Shown here piece by piece: positions 1-8,718 of a DNA stretch of 64,000 nt (within the stretch, counting starts at the first letter, position 1; every line of letters begins with the position of its first letter). Under the pieces are notes generated by a model. That model saw only the letters and a program-made list of their open reading frames with translations, made no database searches and was not told the DNA's origin. Made by a program: the position numbers and the translations under genes. Origin of the DNA: Streptomyces sp. P3 (GTDB lineage Bacteria > Actinomycetota > Actinomycetes > Streptomycetales > Streptomycetaceae); assembly GCF_003032475.1 (NCBI RefSeq), contig NZ_CP028369.1:8246001-8310000 (forward strand). The letters are read 5' to 3'.

Positions 1-353
1 CCGAGACCGCGGGCCGTCCGGCACCCCGCATCGTCGCGGGAATTCCGGTGTGTCTGTGCGCACCGCACGAGGTCGACGCCGCGCGCGAGCGCGCCAATCG
101 CATCCTCGGCGAGGCCGAGGTGTCCCCCAACTACCAGCGCCTGCTGGAGTACGGCGACGCCCGCGACGTCGGCGACCTGTGCGCGGCGGGTGACGAGGCG
201 GCCATCAGGGCCCGCTTCCGGCGCTTCGCCGACGCGGGCGTGACCGACCTGTCCGTCCGCCTGTTGCCCATTGGCAGCGGCCGCGACGAACTCGTCGCCT
301 CCAAGCTGCGCACCCGTGACGCCGTCGCCGCGATCGCGGCGGATCTGCGGTGA
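1..353 (+). CDS. LLM class F420-dependent oxidoreductase, C-terminal part
   Basis: This is the 3' end of a gene that begins before the window; the frame is open from base 3. The visible residues R-I-V-A-G-I-P-V, followed by a helix-rich tail of about 100 residues ending A-A-I-A-A-D-L-R, match the C-terminus of luciferase-like monooxygenase family enzymes that use F420 or flavin. The internal GTG at 48 is not taken as the start because the family consensus continues upstream of it. The stop TGA overlaps the GTG start of the CoA-transferase gene by 4 bases, so the two are probably co-translated. The substrate cannot be inferred from this fragment. Confidence 0.75.
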   Translation, partial: ETAGRPAPRIVAGIPVCLCAPHEVDAARERANRILGEAEVSPNYQRLLEYGDARDVGDLCAAGDEAAIRARFRRFADAGVTDLSVRLLPIGSGRDELVASKLRTRDAVAAIAADLR

Positions 354-1387
354 ACGGCCCGCTGGCCGGCCTGCGCGTGCTGGAGGTCGGCCACATCCTG
401 GCCGGCCCGTACGCCACCATGCTGCTCGCCGACCTGGGCGCCCGGGTCACCAAGGTCGAACCGCCCGGCGGCGACCTGTCCCGGCAGGTCTCCGAGGCCT
501 ACTTCGCCAGCCTCAACCGGAACAAGCGCTCGGTCCGCGTGGACCTGAGCGCCCCCGCCGGCCAGGACCGCCTGCACGAGCTGGTGCGCGACGCCGACGC
601 CCTGCTGGTCAACCTCAAGCCGTCCGCCATCGAGCGCTTCGGCCTGACCTACGAGGCCCTGAAGCCCTACAACGAGCGCCTGGTGTGCGTGGCCCTCACC
701 GGCTGGGGCATGGACGCGGGCGACATGCCCGCCTTCGACTACGTCGTTCAGGCCGCCACCGGCATCGCGGCCATGACGGGCGACCCGGACGGCCCGCCCG
801 CGCTGCCCGGCTACTCCTCGGTCGACAACTCGGCCGGAATGGCGGCCGCGCTGGGCCTGCTGGCCCAGATCGTCTCCGGACGCGGCGGCCAGATCGAGGT
901 GTCGCTGCGCGACGTGATGCTCTCGCAGCTGAACTACCACGCCGCGGCCTGGCTCAACGACGGCAAGGCTCCGCGCCGCCTGGGAGGCGCCCACGCCCAC
1001 TACGTCCCCGCCCAGCTCTTCCCCACCGCCGAGGGACACCTGGCCCTCTTCATCACCCACGACGGCTTCTGGCGCTCCTTCGCCGCGGAGGCCGGCATCG
1101 AGGGCTACTTGACGATGGCCGAGCGCGCGGCCCGCCGCGAAGAAGTGGTGGCCGCGGTGACGAAGGCGCTGGCCGCCGACTTCGCGGTGAGCTGGGAACG
1201 CCGGCTGCGCCCGCTCGGCGTTCCCGCCGCCGCCGTACGCACGCTGCCCCAGGCACTCGTCGAATTTCCCGACGCGGTCGTGCGGGCCGGCGAACGCCGC
1301 CTGGTCGCAAGCCCGTTCCGGATCGCCGGGCACCAGCCGTCGTACGGCCCGCCGCCTCGCCTCGGGGAGCACGACGACACGGCTTAG
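350..1387 (+). CDS. CaiB/BaiF (class III) CoA-transferase
   Basis: A 345-residue protein that should move CoA between carboxylic acids through an aspartyl-CoA intermediate. It begins GPLAGLRVLEVGHILAGP, the usual N-terminus of the family, and the expected catalytic Asp lies in the motif YSSVDNSAG near residue 163. It is slightly shorter than the common 380-400 residues, so the second domain is compact. The GTG start overlaps the upstream stop (GTGA). Its place beside SDRs, an acyl-CoA dehydrogenase and a thiolase suggests that it activates a carboxylic substrate of this cluster. The specific donor and acceptor are unknown. Confidence 0.85.
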   Translation: MNGPLAGLRVLEVGHILAGPYATMLLADLGARVTKVEPPGGDLSRQVSEAYFASLNRNKRSVRVDLSAPAGQDRLHELVRDADALLVNLKPSAIERFGLTYEALKPYNERLVCVALTGWGMDAGDMPAFDYVVQAATGIAAMTGDPDGPPALPGYSSVDNSAGMAAALGLLAQIVSGRGGQIEVSLRDVMLSQLNYHAAAWLNDGKAPRRLGGAHAHYVPAQLFPTAEGHLALFITHDGFWRSFAAEAGIEGYLTMAERAARREEVVAAVTKALAADFAVSWERRLRPLGVPAAAVRTLPQALVEFPDAVVRAGERRLVASPFRIAGHQPSYGPPPRLGEHDDTA

Positions 1388-1414
1388 AAGCCGCCCGGGC
1401 TCAGGGGGGGGCCG

Positions 1415-2182
1415 CTACGGCATCCCGCCGTCCACCCGCAGCGTCGCCCCACTGGTGTACGACGAGGCGTCCGACATCAGGTACAGAGCGGCGCCCACCA
1501 CTTCGTCGGGGGCGCCGACACGTTGCAGCGCGTGCGGGCGCACCCCCTCGGCGAGCTGCTCGGGGTTCTCCTGCCAGCCCCGGGTGGCCCACGTGGCGAA
1601 CGGGCCGCACATCAGCGTGTTGACCCGCACCGTCGGCCCGAGCGCCTGTGCCAGACCCACGGTCACCGCGTTCAGCCCGGCCTTGGCGGCCGCGTACGGC
1701 ACGATCGCCGGGCGCGGCCGGATCGAACCGGTGGAGCTGACGTTGACGATCGCACCGCCGCCGGCCTCAGCCATGCGCTTCCCGGCCAGCACGGACAGGC
1801 GGAAGGGACCCTTGAGGTTGAGGCCCAGCACCGAGTCGAACATCTTCTCCGTGACCTCGCCCAGATCCTCGTACACGGGGGACATGCCCGCGTTGTTGAC
1901 CAGTACGTCGATCCTGCCGAACCGCTCGTGGACCGCGTCGACCAGACCGGGCAGTTCGTCCCAGCGGCCCACGTGTACGGCGTACGGCAGTGCCGCACGC
2001 CCTGTCTCCTTCTGGATCTCCGCACTCACCGCGGCGCAGGCGTCGTATGTCCGGCTGGCGACGACGACGTCGGCTCCGCAGCGTGCCGCCGCGAACGCCA
2101 TGGCGCGTCCGAGCCCCCGGCTGCCGCCGGTGACGAGGACCACCCGGCCGGTCAGGTCGAACAGCGCGTCTACGTACCCCAT
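1415..2182 (-). CDS. SDR family NAD(P)-dependent oxidoreductase
   Basis: A 255-residue classical short-chain dehydrogenase. It has the nucleotide-binding motif TGGSRGLG near residue 19, the NNAG motif, the catalytic Ser in NVSST and the Tyr-x-x-x-Lys pair in PYAAAK. The C-terminus ends in the typical SGATLRVDGG. It should oxidise a hydroxyl group or reduce a ketone, perhaps on a CoA ester. It is convergent with the CoA-transferase and divergent from the second SDR. The shared promoter region between the two SDRs contains two palindromic operator-like sites at 2239 and 2261. Confidence 0.88.
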   Translation of the reverse strand: MGYVDALFDLTGRVVLVTGGSRGLGRAMAFAAARCGADVVVASRTYDACAAVSAEIQKETGRAALPYAVHVGRWDELPGLVDAVHERFGRIDVLVNNAGMSPVYEDLGEVTEKMFDSVLGLNLKGPFRLSVLAGKRMAEAGGGAIVNVSSTGSIRPRPAIVPYAAAKAGLNAVTVGLAQALGPTVRVNTLMCGPFATWATRGWQENPEQLAEGVRPHALQRVGAPDEVVGAALYLMSDASSYTSGATLRVDGGMP

Positions 2183-2238
2183 CCCATTCCCGTCCTGTTG
2201 AAGTGCCCGAAGCCGCCCGTTCCCTGGCGCACTCCTGC

Positions 2239-2275
2239 GAGATTAGTATTCTCGTCATCGTAGAACAGTATTCCC
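2239..2275. promoter_or_regulatory. Paired palindromic operator between divergent SDR genes
   Basis: Two copies of an imperfect palindrome lie between the divergent SDR genes: GAGATTAGTATTCTC at 2239-2253 and TAGAACAGTATTCCC at 2261-2275. Their centres are 22 bp apart. The shared pattern (G/C)AGAAT-N3-ATTCT(C/G) also appears at 3840, 3862, 7270 and 28686. The spacing of about two helical turns suits two repressor dimers on one face of the DNA. The TetR protein at 3166-3822 is the likely ligand; that assignment is inference. Confidence 0.6.
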
Positions 2276-2354
2276 GCATTGTGATGATGGGCGTTCGCGG
2301 AAAGTTCAGGCACTCGCCTGCTCAGGGGCGTCCAGGAGAGCGGAGGCGGACATC

Positions 2355-3116
2355 GTGCGAGGTCTGAAGGACAAGGTCGTCCTGGTAGCGGGTGCGGCCA
2401 CCGGGCTGGGTGCCGCCTCGGCGCGCAGGCTGGCGTGGGAAGGAGCCAGGGTCGTCGTCGGCGATCTGAACGCGGACGGGGCCGAGGAGACCGCCGACGC
2501 CATCCGCGCCGGGGGCGGCGAGGCGGTCGCGGTGGAGTTCGACATCTCCGACGACACCTCGGTCGGGCACCTGGTCGAGGCCACGCTGCGAACCTACGGC
2601 GGTCTGGACGCCGTGCACGTCAACGCCGGGGACATGGGCGCGGTCCAGAAGGACACCGATGTCGTCGACATGGACCTCGCGATCTGGGACCGCACCGTCG
2701 CCGTCAACCTGCGCGGTCACATGCTGGTCTCCCGTCACGCCGTGCCCGCGCTCCTCGCCCGCGGCGGAGGCGCGATCGTCTACACCTCCTCCATCGCCTC
2801 GTTCACGGGTGACGCCAAGCGGCCGGCGTACGCCGCGACCAAGGCGGGCATCAACGCGCTCACCCGCCACGTGGCCTCGCGCTGGGGACGGGACGGCATT
2901 CGGGCCAACGCGGTCGCACCGGGACTCGTCCTGACCGCCGACATCGAACGGGGCGCACCCCCGGAGATGTTGCGGAGCATGCTCGCCCGGACCCGCAGCA
3001 CACGTCATGGCCGGGCCGAGGACATCGCAGGCATGGTGGCCTACCTGCTCTCCGACGAAGGCGAATGGATCAACGGGCAGGTCGTGAACGTCGACGGCGG
3101 GACGGTCCTTCGCTGA
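2355..3116 (+). CDS. SDR family oxidoreductase
   Basis: A 253-residue short-chain dehydrogenase starting at GTG. The cofactor motif is AGAATGLG near residue 13, the catalytic Ser is in YTSSIAS and the Tyr/Lys pair is in AYAATK. The usual NNAG motif is changed to VNAGD, a small deviation. The C-terminal INGQVVNVDGG is normal for the family. It is transcribed away from the other SDR and towards the TetR gene 49 bases downstream, so the regulator may be expressed from the same promoter and thus self-controlled by the operators at 2239-2275. The substrate is unknown. Confidence 0.87.
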   Translation: MRGLKDKVVLVAGAATGLGAASARRLAWEGARVVVGDLNADGAEETADAIRAGGGEAVAVEFDISDDTSVGHLVEATLRTYGGLDAVHVNAGDMGAVQKDTDVVDMDLAIWDRTVAVNLRGHMLVSRHAVPALLARGGGAIVYTSSIASFTGDAKRPAYAATKAGINALTRHVASRWGRDGIRANAVAPGLVLTADIERGAPPEMLRSMLARTRSTRHGRAEDIAGMVAYLLSDEGEWINGQVVNVDGGTVLR

Positions 3117-3165
3117 CGCTGCTGGCCTGCGCTCCGATCGCCCACTTCCCGGACGGTGAGCGCCT

Positions 3166-3822
3166 ATGAAATCCGAGACCAACTCATCCCCGCCGGTCCG
3201 ACCGGCTGCGCCCGGCCGAGTTGGGGAGCCGGAAGAAGCCACCGGTGACGAGGCTGCTCTGGCGCTGCTGGACGCGGGGCTGGCGCTCATGGTGGCGGCC
3301 CCGGGGCGGCGCCCGCGCGTGGCCGACATCGTGGCCGCGGCCGGTCTGTCCAACGACGCCTTCTACCGCTTCTTCGCAAGCAAGGACGCCCTGGTCGAGG
3401 CCATCGTCGAGCGGGGCGCACGCACGGTCGTCGGCTATGTGCGCCACCGGATGGCGCGGGCGTCCGACGGTGGACCGGAGGCCAGGTTGCGCGCCGGGAT
3501 CGAGGCGGCGCTGCGGCAGGCCTCCGCCGAGGATCTGGCCCGGCAGACCCGGGCCGTCCTGTCCAACGCCACCGGCCACACGCCCCGAGCCGCGCACGTC
3601 ACCGTCGCTCTCGTGGACGCCCTCGCCGCGCTGTTCGCGCAGCCCGCGGCCGAGTTGGGTGCGGGTGATCCGATGCGTGCCGCCCGCACCACGGCGGGTG
3701 GGGTCGTCGCGGCCTTGCAGTACTGGTCGTTCACTGAAGAGGCGCCCGGGCGCGTCGAGACCGAGCACCTGGTCGGCTTCCTCCTTGCAGGCGTGCGAGC
3801 CCCCGACTGCCGTCGGCGGTAA
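3166..3822 (+). CDS. TetR/AcrR family transcriptional regulator
   Basis: A 218-residue protein with an N-terminal helix-turn-helix of the TetR type at about residues 30-80: PRVADIVAAAGLSNDAFYRFF, split as IVAAAGLS-NDAFYRFF, then ASKDALVEAIVERG. The rest is a helical ligand-binding domain. A longer disordered leader of about 25 residues precedes the DNA-binding domain. It lies among the SDR, dehydrogenase and ligase genes, and the palindromes of the (G/C)AGAAT-N3-ATTCT(C/G) type begin 18 bases after its stop codon. I infer that it is the local repressor, released by an acyl-CoA or free acid; neither the ligand nor the binding is shown by sequence. Confidence 0.85.
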   Translation: MKSETNSSPPVRPAAPGRVGEPEEATGDEAALALLDAGLALMVAAPGRRPRVADIVAAAGLSNDAFYRFFASKDALVEAIVERGARTVVGYVRHRMARASDGGPEARLRAGIEAALRQASAEDLARQTRAVLSNATGHTPRAAHVTVALVDALAALFAQPAAELGAGDPMRAARTTAGGVVAALQYWSFTEEAPGRVETEHLVGFLLAGVRAPDCRRR

Positions 3823-3839
3823 GGGTGATAGCTGTACGC

Positions 3840-3876
3840 GAGAATGGCATTCTGCTAAGTTCAGAATCGTATTCTG
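3840..3876. promoter_or_regulatory. Paired palindromic operator upstream of the ACAD/APH genes
   Basis: GAGAATGGCATTCTG at 3840-3854 and CAGAATCGTATTCTG at 3862-3876 are two near-perfect palindromes with the same 22-bp centre spacing as the pair at 2239-2275. They lie directly upstream of the ribosome-binding site GGAGGTGGG and of the ATG at 3894. A dimer pair bound here would cover the promoter of the acyl-CoA dehydrogenase gene. Confidence 0.7.
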
Positions 3877-3893
3877 ATGGAGGTGGGTGCGTC

Positions 3894-5219
3894 ATGTGGG
3901 ACTTCAGTACCGATGCCGCGTTCCAGGAGAAGCTGGACTGGGCCGCGGCGTTCGTCCGTGAGGAGATCGAGCCGCTCGACGTGCTGTTCCCGGGCAACGC
4001 CGAGCCGTACGACCGGGGCAGCGAGGTCTTCCGTGAAGTCGTCCGGCCGCTTCAGCGGCGGGTGCGGGACCAGGGGCTGTGGGCCGCCCACCTGCCGCCG
4101 TCGCTGGGCGGCATGGGTATGGGTCAGGTCAACCTCGGCCTGCTGAACGAGATCCTGGGCCGTTCGGGCTGGGCCCCGATGGTGTTCGGCACCCAGGCCC
4201 CCGACTCGGGCAACGCGGAGATCCTCGCCCACTACGCCACCGAGGAGCAGCGAAAGGAGTACCTGGAGCCGCTGCTCGACGGACGGATCGTCTCGACCTT
4301 CGCGATGACCGAGCCCACCGGCGGCGCCGACCCGGGCGGTTTCACCTGCCGCGCGGTCCGTGACGGCGACCAGTGGGTGATCGACGGCGAAAAGTGGTTC
4401 GCCTCCAACTACCCCCACGCCGCCTTCGTCATCGCCATGGTGATCACCGACCCGGACGTGCCCGTGCACAAAGGCGCGTCCATGATCCTGGTCCCGGCCG
4501 GCACCCCGGGCATGGAGATGGTGCGCGGCACGGGCCTGGCCGGCGAGCCGCTCGGCCAGGGCGTCCACGCCTACCTGCGGTTCACCGGCTGCCGCGTACC
4601 GGCCGAGAACCTGCTCGGCGAGCCCGGCTCCGGCTTCCTGATCGCGCAGACCCGGCTCGGCGGTGGCCGGTTGCACCACGCCATGCGGTCGGTCGGCCAG
4701 TGCCGGCGTGCCCTGGAGATGATGACCGAGCGGATCGCCTCCCGCCGCACCCGGGGCGGCCCGCTCGCCGACCAGCAGTCCGTGCGCCACCAACTGGCCG
4801 ACACCTGGATCCAGATCGAGCAGTTCCGCCTCCAGGTCCTGCACGCCGCCTGGCACATGGACCGGGCGAACGCCACGGGCGACCCGGCGGACGCCCGCAG
4901 CGCCCGGCTCCACGTCTCCGGGGTGAAGGTCGCCACGCCCAAGGTGCTCGTCGACGTCGCCTACCGCGCCCTGCACCTGCACGGCGCGCTCGGCGTCTCC
5001 AACGAGCTGCCGCTGGCCAGGATGTGGCAGGCCGGTCCCACCCTCGGTGTCGCCGACGGCCCCACCGAGGCACACCAGGACGTCGTCGCCCGGCTGTTGC
5101 TGAAGGAAGCGGTCCCGGCGGACGACCCGCTGTTCGGCTCGGAACATCTGCCCACCCGGCTGGCCGCGGCCCGCGCGAAGTACGCGGACCGCCTGAACGA
5201 GACGACGGTGACCCGGTGA
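3894..5219 (+). CDS. Acyl-CoA dehydrogenase (ACAD10/11-like)
   Basis: A 441-residue flavoprotein. It has the signatures of the family: FAMTEPTGGADPGG in the middle domain, GEKWF, and a C-terminal helical domain ending LHGALGVSNELPLARMW and a GPTEAHQ motif. The ATG at 3894 is chosen because it follows a strong GGAGGTGGG site; an upstream in-frame start would put the operator palindromes inside the gene. The stop overlaps the GTG start of the APH-type kinase gene. Separate ACAD plus kinase genes resemble the LvaC/LvaA pair of levulinate catabolism and the fused ACAD10/11 enzymes, which together remove a 4-hydroxy group from acyl-CoA. Applying that role here is inference. Confidence 0.88.
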   Translation: MWDFSTDAAFQEKLDWAAAFVREEIEPLDVLFPGNAEPYDRGSEVFREVVRPLQRRVRDQGLWAAHLPPSLGGMGMGQVNLGLLNEILGRSGWAPMVFGTQAPDSGNAEILAHYATEEQRKEYLEPLLDGRIVSTFAMTEPTGGADPGGFTCRAVRDGDQWVIDGEKWFASNYPHAAFVIAMVITDPDVPVHKGASMILVPAGTPGMEMVRGTGLAGEPLGQGVHAYLRFTGCRVPAENLLGEPGSGFLIAQTRLGGGRLHHAMRSVGQCRRALEMMTERIASRRTRGGPLADQQSVRHQLADTWIQIEQFRLQVLHAAWHMDRANATGDPADARSARLHVSGVKVATPKVLVDVAYRALHLHGALGVSNELPLARMWQAGPTLGVADGPTEAHQDVVARLLLKEAVPADDPLFGSEHLPTRLAAARAKYADRLNETTVTR

Positions 5220-6280
5220 CCTCGCAGAAGGAAAGCACCGCCGACGACACCACGCCCGACCTCGACCGTCTCAACGCCTGGCCCGGCCTCGCCGACCTTC
5301 CCGGTGACGGCCCCGTCACCGCCCTCGACACCCTCACCGGCGGCGCCCAGAACCTCCTGTTCACCCTCCGCCGGGCGGACGGCACCGAACTCGTCCTGCG
5401 CCGCCCCGGCCGCCACCTCCGGTCCGGCGCGTCCGACGCCTTCCGGCGGGAGAGCCGCGTCCTGACGGCTCTCGCCGACACCGACGTACCCCATCCGCGC
5501 CTGTACGCGAGCGTGCAGGATGATGCGGTGCTGGGCGCACCATTCTCCGTCCTGGAGAAGATCGACGGCTTCATGCCCCGGGGGCAGCTGCCCGGCCAAT
5601 ACGCGCAGGACGCCGGGTGGCGGCGCTCGGTCGCCTTCGCCCTCGTCGACGGCGCCGCGCGCCTCGCCGCCGTGGATCCGTCCGCGCACGGCCTGGCCGA
5701 CCTCGGCAGGCCGGAGGGCTGGCTGGAGCGGCAGACCCCCAAGTACCTGAGGATGCTGCACGGCTACCGCACGGAGCCCGCCTACCGCGAGACTGAGAAC
5801 CCGCAGGTGGACCCCGTCGCCGACTGGCTCGCCGCGCACACCCCGAAGCAGGGCGCGACCGGGATCGTCCACGGCGACCTGCAGTTCGCCAACGTCATGT
5901 TCGCCCACGACGCCCCGCGCCTCGCCGCCATCGTCGACTGGGAGATGGCCTCCCTCGGCGACCCCCTCCTCGACCTGGCCTGGATCCTCACCGCCTGGCG
6001 CGAGAAGGACGACCCGCCCGGCAGCGACCCTCAGTTCCAGCCTTGGGACGGAATGCCCGGCCGTGCCGAACTCGTCGCGCACTACGCCGAGTCGACCGGC
6101 CGGGACGTCTCCGCCTTCCGCTGGTACCAGGTTCTGGCCTGCTTCCGCCTGGCCGCCCTTCTGGAGGGCAGCTACGCCCGCGCCCTCGCCGGGAAGATGA
6201 ACCGCGAGCTGGGCGACGGGCTGCATGCCTACGCGGGATGGCTGTGGGCCAAGGCCCGCCAGGAAATGGAGCGTGACTGA
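5216..6280 (+). CDS. APH-family phosphotransferase (predicted 4-hydroxyacyl-CoA kinase)
   Basis: A 354-residue aminoglycoside-phosphotransferase-fold kinase. It starts at a GTG overlapping the preceding stop by 4 bases. The N-lobe has GGAQNLLFTLR; the catalytic loop is IVHGDLQFANVMF, with the usual HGD and Asn, and the metal-binding motif is IVDWEMASLGDP. These are hallmarks of the ACAD10/11-associated kinase domain rather than of drug-resistance enzymes. Coupling to an acyl-CoA dehydrogenase suggests that it phosphorylates a 4-hydroxyacyl-CoA, as LvaA does. I cannot tell the chain length from the sequence. Confidence 0.82.
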   Translation: MTSQKESTADDTTPDLDRLNAWPGLADLPGDGPVTALDTLTGGAQNLLFTLRRADGTELVLRRPGRHLRSGASDAFRRESRVLTALADTDVPHPRLYASVQDDAVLGAPFSVLEKIDGFMPRGQLPGQYAQDAGWRRSVAFALVDGAARLAAVDPSAHGLADLGRPEGWLERQTPKYLRMLHGYRTEPAYRETENPQVDPVADWLAAHTPKQGATGIVHGDLQFANVMFAHDAPRLAAIVDWEMASLGDPLLDLAWILTAWREKDDPPGSDPQFQPWDGMPGRAELVAHYAESTGRDVSAFRWYQVLACFRLAALLEGSYARALAGKMNRELGDGLHAYAGWLWAKARQEMERD

Positions 6281-6463
6281 GTCCTGAAGGTCTCAGATGC
6301 CGTTCACCGGCTGGTGGTACGTCCGGCCGCCGACCGTCGTGGTGGGCGTGCCGGCGGCCTGTACGGCCCTGCCTCGCCGTCCTGCACCCCGGTGGTGATG
6401 CCGACCGGGGGCACCCAGGGCGGCGAGGCCCTGGCGCTGCAACGCTGAGACCTGCGTGGGAGG

Positions 6464-7231
6464 CTATCTCGGTGGGAACCTCAACGCCCCGTCCAGGCGG
6501 ACCACTTCACCGTTGAGGTAGTCGTTCTCGCACAGGTGCTGGACCAGTGCGGCGTACTCCTCCGGGCGTCCCATGCGCCGCGGATGCGGCACCTTGGGGC
6601 CCCAGTGCGCCTCCAGACGGTCGGCTGCCTTTCCGTACGCGGGAGTGAGGACGGTGCCCGGGGCGACGGAGACCACACGGATGCCAAGGGGCGACAGGTC
6701 CCGGGCGGCGACCAGCGTCATGGCACTCACCCCTCCTTTCGCGGCGGCGTACGGCAGTTGGCCGATCTGGCCCTCGTACGCGGCGATGGACGACGTCGTG
6801 ACGATCACGCCGCGCCCGCCGTCCTCGTCGTGGGGGGTGGTGCGTGCGAGTGCCGCCGCGGCCATGCGCATGACGTTGAAGACGCCGGTCAGATAGATGT
6901 CGACGGTGGCGCGGAAGCCGGCGAGATCCAGGGGTGAGCCGTCCTTGCCGACGAGCCGGCCGCCGCTCGCCGGACCGCCGTGACAGTCGACGGCGATCCT
7001 CAACTCGCCCGCCTGCTCGGCTGCCGCCACCGCGGTCGCCACCGAGTCCTCGTCCGTGGCGTCGGTGCGGACATATCGCACGCCGAGCTCCTCGGCCAGG
7101 GCCTTGCCCTTGTCGTCGGCGAGGTCGGCGATCACCACCCGGGCGCCCGCCGCGTGCAGTCGCCGTACCGTGGCCTCACCGAGGCCGCCCGTGCCTCCGA
7201 CCACCAGGGCCGCCGAATCCTCGATCCGCAC
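6464..7231 (-). CDS. SDR family oxidoreductase (type II 3-hydroxyacyl-CoA dehydrogenase-like)
   Basis: A 255-residue short-chain dehydrogenase. It has [10 protein letters not shown] as cofactor loop, a Ser in [11 protein letters not shown] and the Tyr/Lys pair in PYAAAKGG. The GQ-x-G-Q region after the Ser and the ending [12 protein letters not shown] resemble the 17-beta-HSD10 / 3-hydroxyacyl-CoA dehydrogenase type II group. It would oxidise a 3-hydroxyacyl-CoA to the ketone cleaved by the thiolase at 8711-9856. It is divergent from the acyl-CoA synthetase gene, 53 bases apart, with an operator palindrome in between. The 183-base gap after its stop contains no recognisable gene. Confidence 0.85.
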   Translation of the reverse strand: MRIEDSAALVVGGTGGLGEATVRRLHAAGARVVIADLADDKGKALAEELGVRYVRTDATDEDSVATAVAAAEQAGELRIAVDCHGGPASGGRLVGKDGSPLDLAGFRATVDIYLTGVFNVMRMAAAALARTTPHDEDGGRGVIVTTSSIAAYEGQIGQLPYAAAKGGVSAMTLVAARDLSPLGIRVVSVAPGTVLTPAYGKAADRLEAHWGPKVPHPRRMGRPEEYAALVQHLCENDYLNGEVVRLDGALRFPPR

Positions 7232-7247
7232 GTCATTCCCCTCTCTT

Positions 7248-7284
7248 GCGAGTCGCGCTCTGAGTGTAAGAGAATGACGTTCTC
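7248..7284. promoter_or_regulatory. Palindromic operator abutting the acyl-CoA synthetase start
   Basis: GAGAATGACGTTCTC at 7270-7284 is a perfect 6-bp-arm palindrome of the cluster-wide type and ends one base before the ATG at 7285. Exactly 22 bp upstream (7248-7262) is a weaker copy, GCGAGTCGCGCTCTG, matching 8 of 12 defined consensus bases. Because the site touches the start codon and no ribosome-binding site is visible, the ligase transcript may be leaderless and the operator may overlap the transcription start. Confidence 0.55.
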
Positions 7285-8718
7285 ATGAATATAGCCGTGA
7301 TCCTGGAAATGGCCGCCTCCGCGGGGGACCGGCCGGCCGTCACGGAGGGCGGCCGCTCGCTCTCCGCGGCCGAGCTCCATCGCCTCGCACAGCATGCGGC
7401 CGACCGCTTCCGTGACCGCGCCGCGGTCCTTTACCTGGGGCCGAACCACCTCGCCTACCCCGTCGCCCTGTTCGGCGCGGCGCTGGCAGGTATCCCCTTC
7501 GTCCCTCTCAACTACCGCCTCGCCGAAGAGCAGTTGGATTCCCTGGTCCTCCGGCATCCTGGAGCCGAGGTGCTGCACCCGGCCGATCTCGACGCGCTGC
7601 TGACCCCGCCGCAGGGGGAGGCCGAGCGACGACCCGTCCCCGAGGACCGCGACGCCACCGCCGTCGTCCTCTACACCAGCGGCACCACCGCCGCCCCCAA
7701 GGCGGCCCTGCTGCGCCACCGCCACCTGCTCGCCTACGTGTTCAACACCCAGGACTTCGGCTCGGCGGAGGTGACCGACGCGAGCCTGGTGGCCCTCCCG
7801 CCCTACCATGTGGCCGGCCTGATGAACCTGCTGACGAACCTGTACGCCGGCCGGCGCGTCGTCTACCAGCCCGCCTTCGGTCCCGCCGACTGGCTGGCCA
7901 CGGTGCGCCGCGAGGGCGTCACCCACGCCATGGTCGTCCCCACCATGCTCGCCAGGATCACGGCGGAGCTGGGGGACGCGCAGGCCGGTGTGCCGACCCT
8001 GCGCAGTCTCGCCTACGGCGGAGCGCGCTGCCCCCGCCCGGTGGTGGAGCGGGCGCTGCGGCAGTTCCCGCACACCGGTCTGGTCAACGCCTACGGGCTG
8101 ACGGAGACCGCCTCGTCCGTCTGCGTGCTGGGCCCTGACGACCACTGGCGAGCGATCATCTCCGACGACCCGGTGGTACGGGCCCGCCTCGGCTCCGTGG
8201 GCCGTCCGCTGCCCGGCGTCGAGGCCGAGATCCGGGGCGAGGACGGGAAACCCCTCGGACCGGGCGAGACAGGACTCGTCTTCGTGCGCGGGGAGCAGAT
8301 CTCCGGCGAGTACGCGGAGACGAGCGGCAGCGACACGGACGGCTGGTTCGCCACCCGCGACCGGGGCCGGCTGGACGAGGACGGCTACCTCTTCATCGAG
8401 GGCCGCGCCGACGACACCATCATTCGGGGCGGGGAGAACATCGCCCCCGCCGAGATCGAGGATGTACTGCTCCAGCACCCGGGCGTGCGCGAGGCCGCCG
8501 TGCTGGGGCTGCCCGACCCTGAGTGGGGCCAGCGCCTGGTCGCGGTGCTGGTCGGGACCGGCGATCCGGACGAGATCCGTTCCTTCGCGAAAGAGCGCCT
8601 GCGCTCCTCCAAGACGCCGGACACAGTCGTCTTCCGCGCCGAACTGCCCCGCACGCCCACCGGGAAGCTGCTGCGCCGCACCCTGGTCACCGAACTGGAA
8701 GAGGCCGCCGATGCCTGA
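7285..8718 (+). CDS. AMP-binding acyl-CoA synthetase
   Basis: A 477-residue adenylate-forming ligase that should convert a carboxylic acid, ATP and CoA to acyl-CoA. The phosphate loop is LYTSGTTAAPK near residue 132, the YGLTETAS motif follows and the hinge/C-domain is DRGRLDEDGYLFIEGR with IRGGENIAP. The catalytic Lys is in TPTGKLLRR near the C-terminus. The enzyme is shorter than the usual 520-600 residues, mainly through a compact N-terminal domain. The next gene, a thiolase, starts inside its last codons. Candidate entry step for the acid degraded by this cluster. Confidence 0.9.
   Translation: MNIAVILEMAASAGDRPAVTEGGRSLSAAELHRLAQHAADRFRDRAAVLYLGPNHLAYPVALFGAALAGIPFVPLNYRLAEEQLDSLVLRHPGAEVLHPADLDALLTPPQGEAERRPVPEDRDATAVVLYTSGTTAAPKAALLRHRHLLAYVFNTQDFGSAEVTDASLVALPPYHVAGLMNLLTNLYAGRRVVYQPAFGPADWLATVRREGVTHAMVVPTMLARITAELGDAQAGVPTLRSLAYGGARCPRPVVERALRQFPHTGLVNAYGLTETASSVCVLGPDDHWRAIISDDPVVRARLGSVGRPLPGVEAEIRGEDGKPLGPGETGLVFVRGEQISGEYAETSGSDTDGWFATRDRGRLDEDGYLFIEGRADDTIIRGGENIAPAEIEDVLLQHPGVREAAVLGLPDPEWGQRLVAVLVGTGDPDEIRSFAKERLRSSKTPDTVVFRAELPRTPTGKLLRRTLVTELEEAADA

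Noticed and set aside
131..1372. A 413-codon minus-strand open frame over the CoA-transferase gene
   Set aside because: It is antisense to a clear family member and has the amino-acid bias of a shadow frame.
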